DNA of 41,897 bases from a virus: the IMG/VR virus record IMGVR_UViG_3300020469_000091, positions 1-41,897 of that record; one strand, given 5' to 3'. Shown here piece by piece: positions 26,801 to 34,725 of the stretch. Position numbers and translations under genes: made by a program. The notes under the pieces are model-generated. The model was not told the DNA's origin. It saw only the letters and a list, made by a program, of their open reading frames with translations, and did no database searches. The first letter of the stretch is position 1. The number at the start of each line of letters is the position of its first letter.

Positions 26801-29800
26801 GTTTTTGGAGAACCTCTCCGACCCCGAGTACCAGACGCAAGCCAAGGCTTTGATGTCTACGGTGCGAAAGGCTTTGGCCGACGACTCGGATATGGCTCGC
26901 CGCATCGATGAGTTCGTGGCAGCCTACGATGAGGCAGAGATTGACGAGGAGGCTTTGTCCGAAATCTTTGGTTACATATCTAATGGCTACGGTCAGCTTA
27001 GCGCCCCTGAACAGAGCCGAATTAAGGCTGCCATCAAGGCCCTTATTGAACGCGTAACCGGCATCAAGCTCGAGAGCGGGTGGTCGGAGGGTGACCAGAA
27101 CGTGCTTGACGTATTTAATACGTTGGCTCAGAAGCTGGAGGCCGGCGAAGAGGTTACTGCTGAAGAGATTGCCTCGCTCCGTGTGGGCGAAGAGCGTGTC
27201 GCCGAGGTCGAGGCTTCGGTAGATATCGACAGCCGTATCGCGTCTGCACAAGAGAAGGTTCGTGGCATTGGCGAAGCAGCGGTTGAGTTGTTAGGAGAGC
27301 TGGCCAACCTTGCTACTGAAGTTGATGATGAGGCTGGCCTCAATCTGGTTAAGTCTGTACGCAAAGCTATCAGTGAAAAGAAGGCTTCTGCTACCATCAA
27401 GAAGATGCGCGACATCAAGAAGTCGAAGCGCATGTCTGCTGACGACAAGGCCGAGCGACTCACAAAGTTGGAAGCTCAGTTGGAGGGTGAGTTAGAGCGT
27501 CTCAACGCTGAGAGAGAAAAGTCTGCAACCAAGATTGCAGAGGCGGTAGGTCGCCTCAAGCCTAAGGTTGAAGCTAAGCGTACTCAGGTATCAAAAGAGA
27601 AGCGCCTAAAAGAGATTAAAGAGGAGGGCAAGGCGATTACCAAGGAACGTGCTAAAGCCATTAGTAAGGCTAAGAAAGAGTTTGAGGGTGAAGACCTAAA
27701 GGCTGCTGTCGAGCTTATTGAGGAAGAGACCAAGGCAAAGCGCGACAAGCTCAAGGCCGAGAAAGCGGAGCTGGAGAAGAAGAAGAAGAAAGAATCCCCC
27801 CGAGGGGAAAAGCCTACGGACAAGAGAAGTAAGGCGGCTCGTGTAGGCGACGTAAAGGCCATGCTAAATAAGTTTCGGGCAGAACTTGAGCAGAGCGAAA
27901 AGGAACTCGCCAAACAAGAGGATAGCGGTGCGGAGAGTGAGGTGACCGATAAGCTACGGGGCGTTATTAAAAGTCAAAAAGAGACCGTGGCTAATCTAGA
28001 GGCTGCGGCTACCGAAGCTGTTGAGGCAGAAGAGAAGGCGCCTACCGTGGAGAAGGCGACGCGCAAAGCGCCTGCGAAGCCTGCTGCCAAGAAGGCGCCG
28101 ACGCGTAAAGCGGCTGCCAAGCCTGCTGCCAAGAAGCGCACTTCTAGGGAGATTTTTGAGGGGATGTTCGGCCCAGAGACCGAGCAGGCACGGGCGGCGG
28201 CTGACGCAAGGAACAAGCAGATTATGCTTGAGATGCAGGCCGAGGTCGAGGGCGTCAGCGTGGAGGAGTTGACCAAGCGAGAGGAGTCGAAGGAGCGACA
28301 GCGGAAAGACACGCTGTCTCGGCAGGCGAAGCGAGAGCTGGACGGACTGAAGGGTAAGACGGATAAGGCATCCAAGGCAAAGCGGGGCGAGCTCAAGGAG
28401 TTTGTGGCCAACCTCGGTACCATGTCCGTGGACGAGGCTCAGGCCAAGCGTACGGAGAGTAAGCTCAAGGCCCGCGAGCAGCGGGTAAGCGTAGACACCG
28501 AGGGTCCGACCATTGTATACCGGTCCGGAGCTGTAGACTCCAAGGCTGAGCCTCGAGGCATGATGGTCGGCAAGGGTCGACAAACGGGTCACTTTGGTAC
28601 TGGCGCGTACTTCTTCTCCGATAGGAAGCGGGCTGAAGAGTATGACGACCGTGACATCACCGCCGTAGATACTCGCGACTACAACCTCGCTCCGGCAAGC
28701 TGGTTCCTGCACAAAATGCTAAGGTCGATAAACGACAGGGTAAAGTATCGGAGTGATACGCCACATACGTTTACCGGAGAAGAGGTGCTCGACGTAATAG
28801 ACGCGCTTAGGTTTCCTGCTATTCAAACTGATGAGATGACCGCCCAACTAAAGGCTATGATGCCTGAAGCGAAGCGGGTAGCAAAGGAAGCCACCCGTCT
28901 GTACAACGAGCCGGGTAATATTGACAGCCCGTCTACGTCGGTAATGAAGGCATTTGGCTACGATGGTGTGTACGCCACCCCCGGTAGCGACATGGACAAC
29001 TCCACCTACGGCACGGTCATCTACGAGGTGAAGGCGCCCAAGGCCCGTGAGCAGCGTGCCTCGGAGGTGTTGGGTCGGTATAAGTTCCGTCCAGACGGAA
29101 GTCTGATTGGCGATGCTAAGTTGGCGTCAGAGCTCCGTGGCTACATGAAGAAGTTCGGCTTCGGAGTGGAGCAGTTCGGAGAGCGTGACGATAGGTTCTA
29201 TATCGTGGAAGACGGCAAGCGCGTCAAGCCCGCCGACGTAATCGCCAGCGACGAGACTGCCATTGCCGACCGAGAGGAGATTGAAGCGGCAGAGAGCTTG
29301 GCTCAGGCCGAGGTAGAAGAGAGTGCGCAAGCAGAGCTGCAACAGTACCAAGACCAGTATCAAGACTTCCCGGAGGGGATGATGGCCCCGAGTAGTCTGA
29401 ACGTAAGGCAGCAGAAGGGGAAGTTGAGCGCAGCAACGGAAGGGTTGTCCACCGCCGCTGTAGTGCAGTTCGCCAAAGAGCGTGGCTTCTCCGATAAGGC
29501 CATCCTAGCCATTCGACCCGGAGCACAGCAGGCAATAGACAAGTACGAGGCAAAGGCAGCACGCGTAAACAGGGAGGTGCAGGGCATCATCCAACGTACT
29601 CGCGAACGGGCACGTGGCGATAAGGATATCCAAGCTATCGAGAACAAGGGGCGTCGCACAAGGGCAGTCAACGACCGTATCGAAGAGGATGTCTTGGCAT
29701 ACCTGAAGGGAACCAAGTTGTACAAAGACGCATCCGATGTGGGCCGTGAGGCTATGGTTCGGGCAGTCCGAAAGCAGATGGGTCGCCGAATGAAGAGCGC

Positions 29801-32800
29801 ACCGTCGGTCATAAAGCTGGGTATCGACAACGGTATACCCACCATCGACAAGAAGGACCTCAACAGGCAAATCAGGATGATTGCCGAAAGCTCCCGGCAG
29901 ACGGCCCTCGCTATGCGCGAGGCCATGCGGGCTATCGGAAAAGATATCGAGCTGATGCAAGCCAAGGGGCTCATAACGGGCAAGCAGGCTACGCTCATCC
30001 TAAAGAAGCTGGCCGCAACAGACCCGCTCAACCCCGTGCAGGTGGAGAAGTTCACCGACTACGCCGCACGCGTCTTTGCCAATGCGGAGTACGAGCAGGA
30101 GGTGAAGCGCCTCAACGCCCGTCGCAAGCGTGCGTTCAAGCAGTTCGAAACCAAGCTGGGTGTACACAAGGACTATGCGCCCATGCTACGCACTCTGTTG
30201 CTAATCGACGCGACCATGATTCCCCAAGAGGTATTGGAGGAATATGGTATGCTCATCGACATGCTGGTCGAACGCAAGGCTGTGCTCGACCTCGACCAGT
30301 CGGTTATCGTAGGCGACCTCACAACGAAGGTGATGACTGCCGTCGACGAGGAGCTATCGATGAAGGAGGAGCTGCTGGCACGGTATGAGAACTACCCCAA
30401 CAAAAAGAAGGGGTATAGTTCGACCATCAACGCCATGGTAAAAGAGGGCGTACTCAGCGAAGAGAAGCGGTTGGATGTTGACGGAAACGAAATGCCCTCG
30501 GAGGCCGACATCCTTCGCAAGTATGTATCCGAGCTGGTAGAGGAAGAGGAAAAGAGCGAGGGTCAGAGGCAGCAGGAGGCAGAGGAGAAGAAGCGCATTG
30601 AAGAGCAGGAGATGGTCCGTCTGCGGCAGGCTTTACGTGTGCTGCGTAGGCCCGACGTAGACTTCGGGATGCGGGAGGAGCGGGAGCTGGTAAAGAAGTT
30701 CTACCGCATGGTAAGGTCCGAGGCGGTAGAGGGGCTGACGCTTCCGGAACTGAAGAACGCCCTGCGCGTAGCCGACAACATCGAGAACGGGTTCCTGCCG
30801 CACATGGCGCAGGTGTTGGTGGAGAAGATGGATGCCCACCAGAAGGCTAGGCAGGTGGAGCGGGCCATCAAGGAGGCGCGTATCCCCAAGAGGAAGTTGG
30901 CGTACTCGAAAGTGGCTGGCGTCTTTGGCGGTCCCAACGCTACCCTAGAACTCATCAAGCGCAACCCTCTGAGATACATAGACCAAGTGCTCGGGGACTT
31001 CAAGAGCACCCGCGTATACGACGCCGTGTTCAAGCCTCTGGCTAAGGCATACGCGCAGTACAACTCCGAGATGATATCCATTCAGGAGCGCCTCGATAAG
31101 GTAGAGGCTAGACTGGTTTCAAAGTACAAGCGTAACCCGAACGCCATAACGCGCTCCAAGTTCATCATCGGAGCGTACATGATGCAGCGAGAGTTTGAGA
31201 ACAACGTCGGTGTCGACGGCGTCTTCTCAGCCGAAGACCTGTTGCAGGCAACCATCGATGCTGATGGCGTAGGCGAAGCGTACTACACCGGAAAGACGAC
31301 CGAGATGCTAGAGGGCATACTCGAAGAGATAAAGGGCAAGACGGCTGACGAAATCGAAGCCAGCTTGAACGAGGAGGAGAAGGCAGTAGCCGAAGAGATT
31401 CGTGCTATCAACGATGAGCTTACGCCCAAGGCGCAATACGTAGCTGGCGTAATCCGTGGCGTTCCGTTCCGTCCGTTCTCGCAATACTTCCACCGCATCT
31501 CACTCAAGGATGACCAACCGGCAGGATTGGACGGCGTAAAGGGATTGATTGAGCAAGTCAACCAGAACATGCGGCCCTCGACGCGGGCCAAAAACTTGGA
31601 GGTGCGTACCGGAAGTATCGGCCCCGTTAACTTCGACCCGTTCGCTTCGGCCAACCGTGGCGCCAAGTTCGTCCTGACCGACTACTATATGACCGAGCCG
31701 GTGCGTACAGCCGGACGTATGGCCAACGACTTGAAGGGGGTGAAGGGGCTGACTGCGGCACAGAGAAGTCTGAGAGATGCGCTAACAGGAAAGAGAGGCG
31801 CCATCAACACTGCTATTGCAGACGTGCTGGTGCAGTCGTATACCATCAACACGCAGTTCGATAAGCTTCTTGAGTTCGTAAAGAAGCAAGCGTACCGCAT
31901 GGCTTTGGCAGATGGTCCAAGGTTTATTGCGGAGTTGTTGTCCAACCTTGCTTTCGTAGGTTTTGCCAACCCCGGCGGGTTCGCAGAGGGGGTGCGCATG
32001 ATGCGGGACGTCAAGACGATGAGGGAGCACAGCGGTGTAGACATCCTCCGCAACGTAGGTAGCGTTCAGACGACTCGACTCTTCCCCAAGTCTGACACCA
32101 TCAGCTCTCGCGTGGTCGACTCCCTGCGCACATCGCTCGGCCCCGACCAAAGCCGGGTTGGTGGAGCGGTAGAAAACAACCTCAAGCAGATTTGGGCGCA
32201 AACTGCACAAAGGCTTCAAGACGCGAAGGTCACTTCGCAGCTTGCCGACTGGATGATTACCACACCGGATAAGATGGTTACTCAACCAGTGTGGTTTGGT
32301 GTGTTCTCGAATACGTTCAAGGAGCAGACGGGGCAAGAGGTAGACTTCACCAAGCTGGCAGAGAACGACGAGGCGTATATGAACCAGTACGAAGACGCCA
32401 TCAAGGCAGCTACCGATGCTGCTGACGATGCGTCCGTGCGTACCGGAGCTACTGACAACGCGTTCCTTGGTATCCTACGCGGAACCATCCGGCCCGACGA
32501 TAGTTCCGTTCAGAGTTGGTTTGCCATGGCCAACTCATACATGACGAGATTCCTCATCTTCGAGTACGCCACTGCTAGGACGGCTATACAGGCGGCTATC
32601 GGTAATGGAACCATCAGTAGGGGCGAGGGTCGCAGTTTGATTATCGCCACCTCGGCACGTATGGTGCTCTACTCATTCATCGTAGATATCCTCCGCCGTG
32701 AGCTGGACAAGGCTCTTGGATTCACTGACGACGACGACGAGAAAGAGGCCGGAGATTTGATAGGAGACGCACTCCTTACCGGCGCTACGTCGCTTGTGTT

Positions 32801-33191
32801 TGGGCGTACGTCAGGACAGGTTGGAAGGGGACTGAAGGGTATGCTGGTAGAAAACCTCAACGAGAACTACTTGCACCCCGACGACTATGACTACGACGAG
32901 CGTATCATGATGCCCTTGATAGACCTTAAAGCTGCGGAGCGCAGGCCATACAAGGCCATTAATGATGTTGTTACTGCGTCACTCGGTCCGTATGGAGCCC
33001 CTGCGCGTACTGGAGTATTGGCAATCAAAAAAGCCACCGAAAAAGACAGAGTGAAGGGTTCGGCAATCGACCGTCAGGAGGCAGAGTTCAACCGCCTTTA
33101 CCTTGAGCTTGGTGGTATGTTCGGCTTCATCCCCATGTACAAAGACCTTCGGCGCTTGTACATCAAGGAGATATACAAGGACCTAGATTAA
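23865..33191 (+). CDS. Giant polyvalent ejected protein (3108 aa) with metallopeptidase-like and ADP-ribosyltransferase-like domains
   Basis: Two 27-residue repeats open the protein (GWAQSKGYPGSVEEF; SYAQEQGFPGDISAF). Residues about 66-130 are acidic linker. Residues about 435-650 are Gly/Ala-rich and hydrophobic. A zincin motif TVAHEAFHAVFL (His973, Glu974, His977) is followed by a possible third ligand in DEEALSEIF (about 1030). Residues 1120-1430 are Lys-rich coiled coil with KPAAKK repeats. Residues about 1549-1725 look like an ADP-ribosyltransferase (VYRSG, Arg1553; GHFGTGAYFFSD, 1575-1586; TVIYEVK, Glu1721), flanked by two identical KAREQR hexapeptides. The remainder to 3108 is helical with hydrophobic stretches (for example about 2920-2990). 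Such polyvalent proteins are packaged and injected with DNA to help entry and act on host targets. Catalysis here is inferred from motifs. An A10 run lies at codons 61-64. Confidence 0.75.
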   Translation: MDEQAVSNLHGWAQSKGYPGSVEEFSVLLQSDDGALQSAYSYAQEQGFPGDISAFENLVGRKKKDATESVSDDGLLESLQPEVAVSESVSVQAPPEPIEQLDETPTRVFGEDVVEQQVDEMPVGQSTAVDMPGAPEPALDLRTGDVEFDKSIEFVDASLVDRGDERQVARELTSEFKDFGFDFESTGIGDAIKVTARNGETMVVDLDPAWYNFGVDEGEEAKSLRKFLTDNKDTSELVDAEVALKEADLIMDEYRAEEEEIIREFEDVDSQLKKYSEEDAKADPEGYQALVDKFNILLGRAQRLTVESEDARVLYNESLANFNRVSKPRESLTAMERAFGRNAFTNWVSDFTVRAIDQGLAQGATIRENLNLAVNANDVTDEELDRFRRAVLASAEAGPSEEMQEFGRRVEKKTKGMSYGGKLLTTLVEVAKNPSILPELTVSSVAMMANKEVVGGGVAGGGLGAGTALVAGQLGPQVALPEELITVPGSFLTGAAAGAATTLEAGLSFGEFMMEELAAKQGVDINEVDMSNESLREVLSDSEAMSRMRNRASGRGVAMGLFNAVTKNVASSVTRRVVGKTGSKLKGVLAAGAVDMPLESAGEAIGRIAGRQEMDPMEIVLEGAAKGPGFVLGVGEGLVRSPKYTLNGERVGGKAMAKFINEASEADVAGATIEIKNDKVLAGLANDKRNTARERQIIGKQLRESGITDDAKVQTLTDLELEKRKLKGNETTSGKKKRERIQRQIDATLDGDSYFFEEETDEKGNTISKEVRVTRAEAIQALRDDDISRPTEREIEQKQAELFRDAMAEIGKEDAIQEPSPAPVPTRDEPGVSAEVGEEVQDEQEPAVEAEEAEEAEELAERLEAEGTPDVTEQLGDNISAERRQGTTLGRKQEKIVAQAKKRAAALANSIPGLQVKLYETTAQYQRGSGIEGEGRGSYTYEDDVDVDGNVVGKKNRVIHINLETANTRTVAHEAFHAVFLENLSDPEYQTQAKALMSTVRKALADDSDMARRIDEFVAAYDEAEIDEEALSEIFGYISNGYGQLSAPEQSRIKAAIKALIERVTGIKLESGWSEGDQNVLDVFNTLAQKLEAGEEVTAEEIASLRVGEERVAEVEASVDIDSRIASAQEKVRGIGEAAVELLGELANLATEVDDEAGLNLVKSVRKAISEKKASATIKKMRDIKKSKRMSADDKAERLTKLEAQLEGELERLNAEREKSATKIAEAVGRLKPKVEAKRTQVSKEKRLKEIKEEGKAITKERAKAISKAKKEFEGEDLKAAVELIEEETKAKRDKLKAEKAELEKKKKKESPRGEKPTDKRSKAARVGDVKAMLNKFRAELEQSEKELAKQEDSGAESEVTDKLRGVIKSQKETVANLEAAATEAVEAEEKAPTVEKATRKAPAKPAAKKAPTRKAAAKPAAKKRTSREIFEGMFGPETEQARAAADARNKQIMLEMQAEVEGVSVEELTKREESKERQRKDTLSRQAKRELDGLKGKTDKASKAKRGELKEFVANLGTMSVDEAQAKRTESKLKAREQRVSVDTEGPTIVYRSGAVDSKAEPRGMMVGKGRQTGHFGTGAYFFSDRKRAEEYDDRDITAVDTRDYNLAPASWFLHKMLRSINDRVKYRSDTPHTFTGEEVLDVIDALRFPAIQTDEMTAQLKAMMPEAKRVAKEATRLYNEPGNIDSPSTSVMKAFGYDGVYATPGSDMDNSTYGTVIYEVKAPKAREQRASEVLGRYKFRPDGSLIGDAKLASELRGYMKKFGFGVEQFGERDDRFYIVEDGKRVKPADVIASDETAIADREEIEAAESLAQAEVEESAQAELQQYQDQYQDFPEGMMAPSSLNVRQQKGKLSAATEGLSTAAVVQFAKERGFSDKAILAIRPGAQQAIDKYEAKAARVNREVQGIIQRTRERARGDKDIQAIENKGRRTRAVNDRIEEDVLAYLKGTKLYKDASDVGREAMVRAVRKQMGRRMKSAPSVIKLGIDNGIPTIDKKDLNRQIRMIAESSRQTALAMREAMRAIGKDIELMQAKGLITGKQATLILKKLAATDPLNPVQVEKFTDYAARVFANAEYEQEVKRLNARRKRAFKQFETKLGVHKDYAPMLRTLLLIDATMIPQEVLEEYGMLIDMLVERKAVLDLDQSVIVGDLTTKVMTAVDEELSMKEELLARYENYPNKKKGYSSTINAMVKEGVLSEEKRLDVDGNEMPSEADILRKYVSELVEEEEKSEGQRQQEAEEKKRIEEQEMVRLRQALRVLRRPDVDFGMREERELVKKFYRMVRSEAVEGLTLPELKNALRVADNIENGFLPHMAQVLVEKMDAHQKARQVERAIKEARIPKRKLAYSKVAGVFGGPNATLELIKRNPLRYIDQVLGDFKSTRVYDAVFKPLAKAYAQYNSEMISIQERLDKVEARLVSKYKRNPNAITRSKFIIGAYMMQREFENNVGVDGVFSAEDLLQATIDADGVGEAYYTGKTTEMLEGILEEIKGKTADEIEASLNEEEKAVAEEIRAINDELTPKAQYVAGVIRGVPFRPFSQYFHRISLKDDQPAGLDGVKGLIEQVNQNMRPSTRAKNLEVRTGSIGPVNFDPFASANRGAKFVLTDYYMTEPVRTAGRMANDLKGVKGLTAAQRSLRDALTGKRGAINTAIADVLVQSYTINTQFDKLLEFVKKQAYRMALADGPRFIAELLSNLAFVGFANPGGFAEGVRMMRDVKTMREHSGVDILRNVGSVQTTRLFPKSDTISSRVVDSLRTSLGPDQSRVGGAVENNLKQIWAQTAQRLQDAKVTSQLADWMITTPDKMVTQPVWFGVFSNTFKEQTGQEVDFTKLAENDEAYMNQYEDAIKAATDAADDASVRTGATDNAFLGILRGTIRPDDSSVQSWFAMANSYMTRFLIFEYATARTAIQAAIGNGTISRGEGRSLIIATSARMVLYSFIVDILRRELDKALGFTDDDDEKEAGDLIGDALLTGATSLVFGRTSGQVGRGLKGMLVENLNENYLHPDDYDYDERIMMPLIDLKAAERRPYKAINDVVTASLGPYGAPARTGVLAIKKATEKDRVKGSAIDRQEAEFNRLYLELGGMFGFIPMYKDLRRLYIKEIYKDLD
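24047..24056 (+). repeat. A10 homopolymer inside the giant gene
   Basis: Ten consecutive A bases code for Lys62-Lys64, just after the N-terminal repeats. Runs of nine or more A are prone to RNA polymerase slippage and to sequencing error. Either shift leads to a stop within a few dozen codons. Confidence 0.9.
28077..28136 (+). repeat. 18-bp direct repeat in Lys/Ala-rich region
   Basis: AAGCCTGCTGCCAAGAAG occurs at 28077-28094 and again at 28119-28136, a period of 14 codons. It codes for KPAAKK within a KAPAKPAAKKAPTRKAAAK tract that looks like histone H1-type or bacterial nucleoid-protein tails. Confidence 0.85.
28467..29057 (+). repeat. KAREQR hexapeptide repeats bracketing the ART-like domain
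   Basis: AAGGCCCGCGAGCAGCGG (28467-28484, residues 1535-1540) and AAGGCCCGTGAGCAGCGT (29040-29057, residues 1726-1731) match at 16 of 18 bases and code for the same hexapeptide. They sit immediately outside the first and last motifs of the ADP-ribosyltransferase-like domain. Confidence 0.85.
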
Positions 33192-33329
33192 CCAGTGTAC
33201 GTCGACGCCGCGTATCTCGCACTCCTCGTTTACGCAGCGCCATGAGACCATGATTCCTTCGTGACCGTCCTCGTCGGAGTCGTGGTCACCAGTCCACATC
33301 ATGTTCTTACGGCACTGCGGGCACTTCAT
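33183..33329 (-). CDS. Zinc-ribbon small protein, 48 aa
   Basis: On the minus strand, an ATG at 33329-33327 overlaps the stop of the upstream DnaA-like gene (ATGA) and opens 48 codons to the TAG at 33185-33183. The protein begins MKCPQCRKNMMWTGDHDSDE and later has WRCVNEECEIRG, giving two Cys pairs (CxxC and CxxxxC) spaced as in a zinc ribbon, with an acidic/His loop between. Such proteins bind nucleic acid or other proteins. It is the last gene of the minus-strand operon and overlaps the 3' end of the giant plus-strand gene by nine bases. Confidence 0.75.
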   Translation of the reverse strand: MKCPQCRKNMMWTGDHDSDEDGHEGIMVSWRCVNEECEIRGVDVHWLI

Positions 33330-33835
33330 AATCCGTTGTATAGCCTGTTGATTTTGTGCATGGTTTGCTCCACGTTGTCGCGCTTGGTGCGCCAGCGGAT
33401 AACGTTGAAGATGTCCGCGAGGTGGCGGTCCTCCTTGGCTTGCTGCTTGTATGCTTGAAGCTCAACGAACATCTTGTTGCGCTCGTTGCGTAGCTCCATA
33501 AACTTCTTGCGTAGCTCCGGAGCAGAGTAGTAGTACACCGGCTCCTTGCCAGAGTATTCCTCTCGGCACTTGACGAAGCGCTTCAAGAAAACTTTGTCGG
33601 TCTCCATAAGAGCCTCGCCGCGAGACCAGTAGTGCAATACAGTAGCATGGTTGCGGTCTAGAATCCTACCTATGTCGGAGCATCCGAGGCCCTGCTCGCG
33701 AAGCAAGAGCGAGAAGGCGATGCGTCCGTCGACGTGCTTGCGCTTGCGGCAACGCGTGAATACGTCTGAGCCGAAGCCAGTGAAACAGATGTCGGAAAGG
33801 CGGCGAACTTCTTTGGGGTCTTGTGCTGGAATCAT
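33326..33835 (-). CDS. DnaA domain IV-like DNA-binding protein, 169 aa
   Basis: Residues about 33-72 match the DNA-binding domain of the replication initiator DnaA: a helix (VDGRIAFSLLLREQGLGC) followed by the signature SDIGRILDRNHATVLHYWSR, close to the DnaA G-R-x-H-x-TVLH motif that contacts the DnaA box. There is no AAA+ ATPase domain. The C-terminal half is a charged coiled coil (KFMELRNERNKMFVELQAYK). The protein may bind DnaA-box-like sites in the phage origin, act as a transcription regulator, or compete with host DnaA. Start and stop both make ATGA overlaps with neighbours. Confidence 0.8.
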   Translation of the reverse strand: MIPAQDPKEVRRLSDICFTGFGSDVFTRCRKRKHVDGRIAFSLLLREQGLGCSDIGRILDRNHATVLHYWSRGEALMETDKVFLKRFVKCREEYSGKEPVYYYSAPELRKKFMELRNERNKMFVELQAYKQQAKEDRHLADIFNVIRWRTKRDNVEQTMHKINRLYNGL

Positions 33836-34143
33836 GATATGACTAGTTTATTGTCGACAAGCATATCCAAGTAGTCGTCGACTTGGACAAGCTTAAAGTC
33901 GAGGAGGACTGGAATCCAACCCTCCATATTAAAGTATTCGAATTGATAGAAGACCTCGGAACCCACACGACCCCCGGCAACAGTGGTGTCGTCATACGTG
34001 TATTCCAATTCTTCGATGGCACTATTTATTTGGCGTAAGACCCGGATGCGGTGATGGGCGCTAAGTTCCATAACGCCATCAACGAACCCCTCGTCCAACT
34101 CGTACGAGGAATCAACCTCGATATACCTCGGTCTCGATTCCAT
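33832..34143 (-). CDS. Hypothetical protein, 103 aa, acidic
   Basis: No recognised family. The protein starts MESRPRYIEVDSSYELDEGF and is acidic, with a short helical part (RIRVLRQINSAIEELEYTYD) and beta strands at the end. It is held in the operon by overlaps: 32 bases with the VRR-NUC gene upstream and ATGA with the DnaA-like gene downstream. Confidence 0.65.
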   Translation of the reverse strand: MESRPRYIEVDSSYELDEGFVDGVMELSAHHRIRVLRQINSAIEELEYTYDDTTVAGGRVGSEVFYQFEYFNMEGWIPVLLDFKLVQVDDYLDMLVDNKLVIS

Positions 34144-34351
34144 GTTGCCTTAGCTCTTTCATCCTGTACTCCTGCAACTTAGACACTACTCCCTTGGGTC
34201 TCTTGACTTCAGAAAATATTACTCCGCTATCAGGTGGGATGGCAATGAGGTCAGGGATACCGTTCTTGTTGGTCTTGATAAGCTTGATAACATAGTATCC
34301 CTGCTCTTCAAGTTCCTTGATACGGCGTGTCTGAATCTTCTGCTCCGTCAT
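34112..34351 (-). CDS. VRR-NUC domain nuclease, 79 aa
   Basis: The motifs of the VRR-NUC branch of PD-(D/E)XK nucleases are visible: KNGIPDLIAI (Gly31, Pro33, Asp34), VIFSEVKRPKG (Glu48, Lys50) and LQEYRMKEL (Gln60). At 79 residues it is a bare catalytic domain, normal for phage members, which are thought to resolve or nick branched DNA such as Holliday junctions. It lies five bases after the next nuclease gene and next to helicase and primase genes, in line with a replication/recombination role. Confidence 0.85.
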   Translation of the reverse strand: MTEQKIQTRRIKELEEQGYYVIKLIKTNKNGIPDLIAIPPDSGVIFSEVKRPKGVVSKLQEYRMKELRQHGIETEVYRG

Positions 34352-34356
34352 CCCAC

Positions 34357-34725
34357 CTACAAGGTAAAAACGAATTCGCAGAGCGGTATCATAATGGCGC
34401 GTGACGTGTTGTTGTCACCCATGTTCTTGATGCTACCCATTTCCCAGTAACGTCGGGATATATCTTTCAGCTTGTCTGTGTCTACCATGATGAAGGATTT
34501 TTTGGCACCTCTCTCATTGAATATGAAGCACCAGTAGTCCGCCTCGGTAGTTGCAATGCCGGAGGGTTTGCCACGGCTCTCGAACTCCACGGCAACCCGC
34601 TTGGTTTTGGCAATCCAACTGTCAGTCTTGACCTCGATGGTACTGCCCTCAAGGACGGCGGCAAGGTACCGCTCGCCCTTGTGTCCCACCTTTAGGTCGT
34701 ATCGAAAATCATTTTTGTATTCCAT
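34357..34725 (-). CDS. PD-(D/E)XK-type nuclease candidate, 122 aa
   Basis: The sequence shows GERYLAAVL (Glu18), STIEVKTD (Glu31, Lys33), VAVEFESRGKPSGI (Glu47, Glu49) and TTEADYWCF. The E-x-K followed by E-x-E and an ADxW turn suggests a resolvase or restriction-like nuclease fold, often seen as an unnamed phage endonuclease. It overlaps the helicase gene by 34 bases, implying related functions. The exact acidic residue that pairs with E-x-K is not certain, so the family call is tentative. Confidence 0.6.
   Translation of the reverse strand: MEYKNDFRYDLKVGHKGERYLAAVLEGSTIEVKTDSWIAKTKRVAVEFESRGKPSGIATTEADYWCFIFNERGAKKSFIMVDTDKLKDISRRYWEMGSIKNMGDNNTSRAIMIPLCEFVFTL

Noticed and set aside
23865-33191. 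Virion RNA polymerase in the giant protein
   Set aside because: crAss-like phages have giant RNA polymerases, but I found no DFDGD-like catalytic motif; the DDDD near residue 2960 is in an acidic linker.
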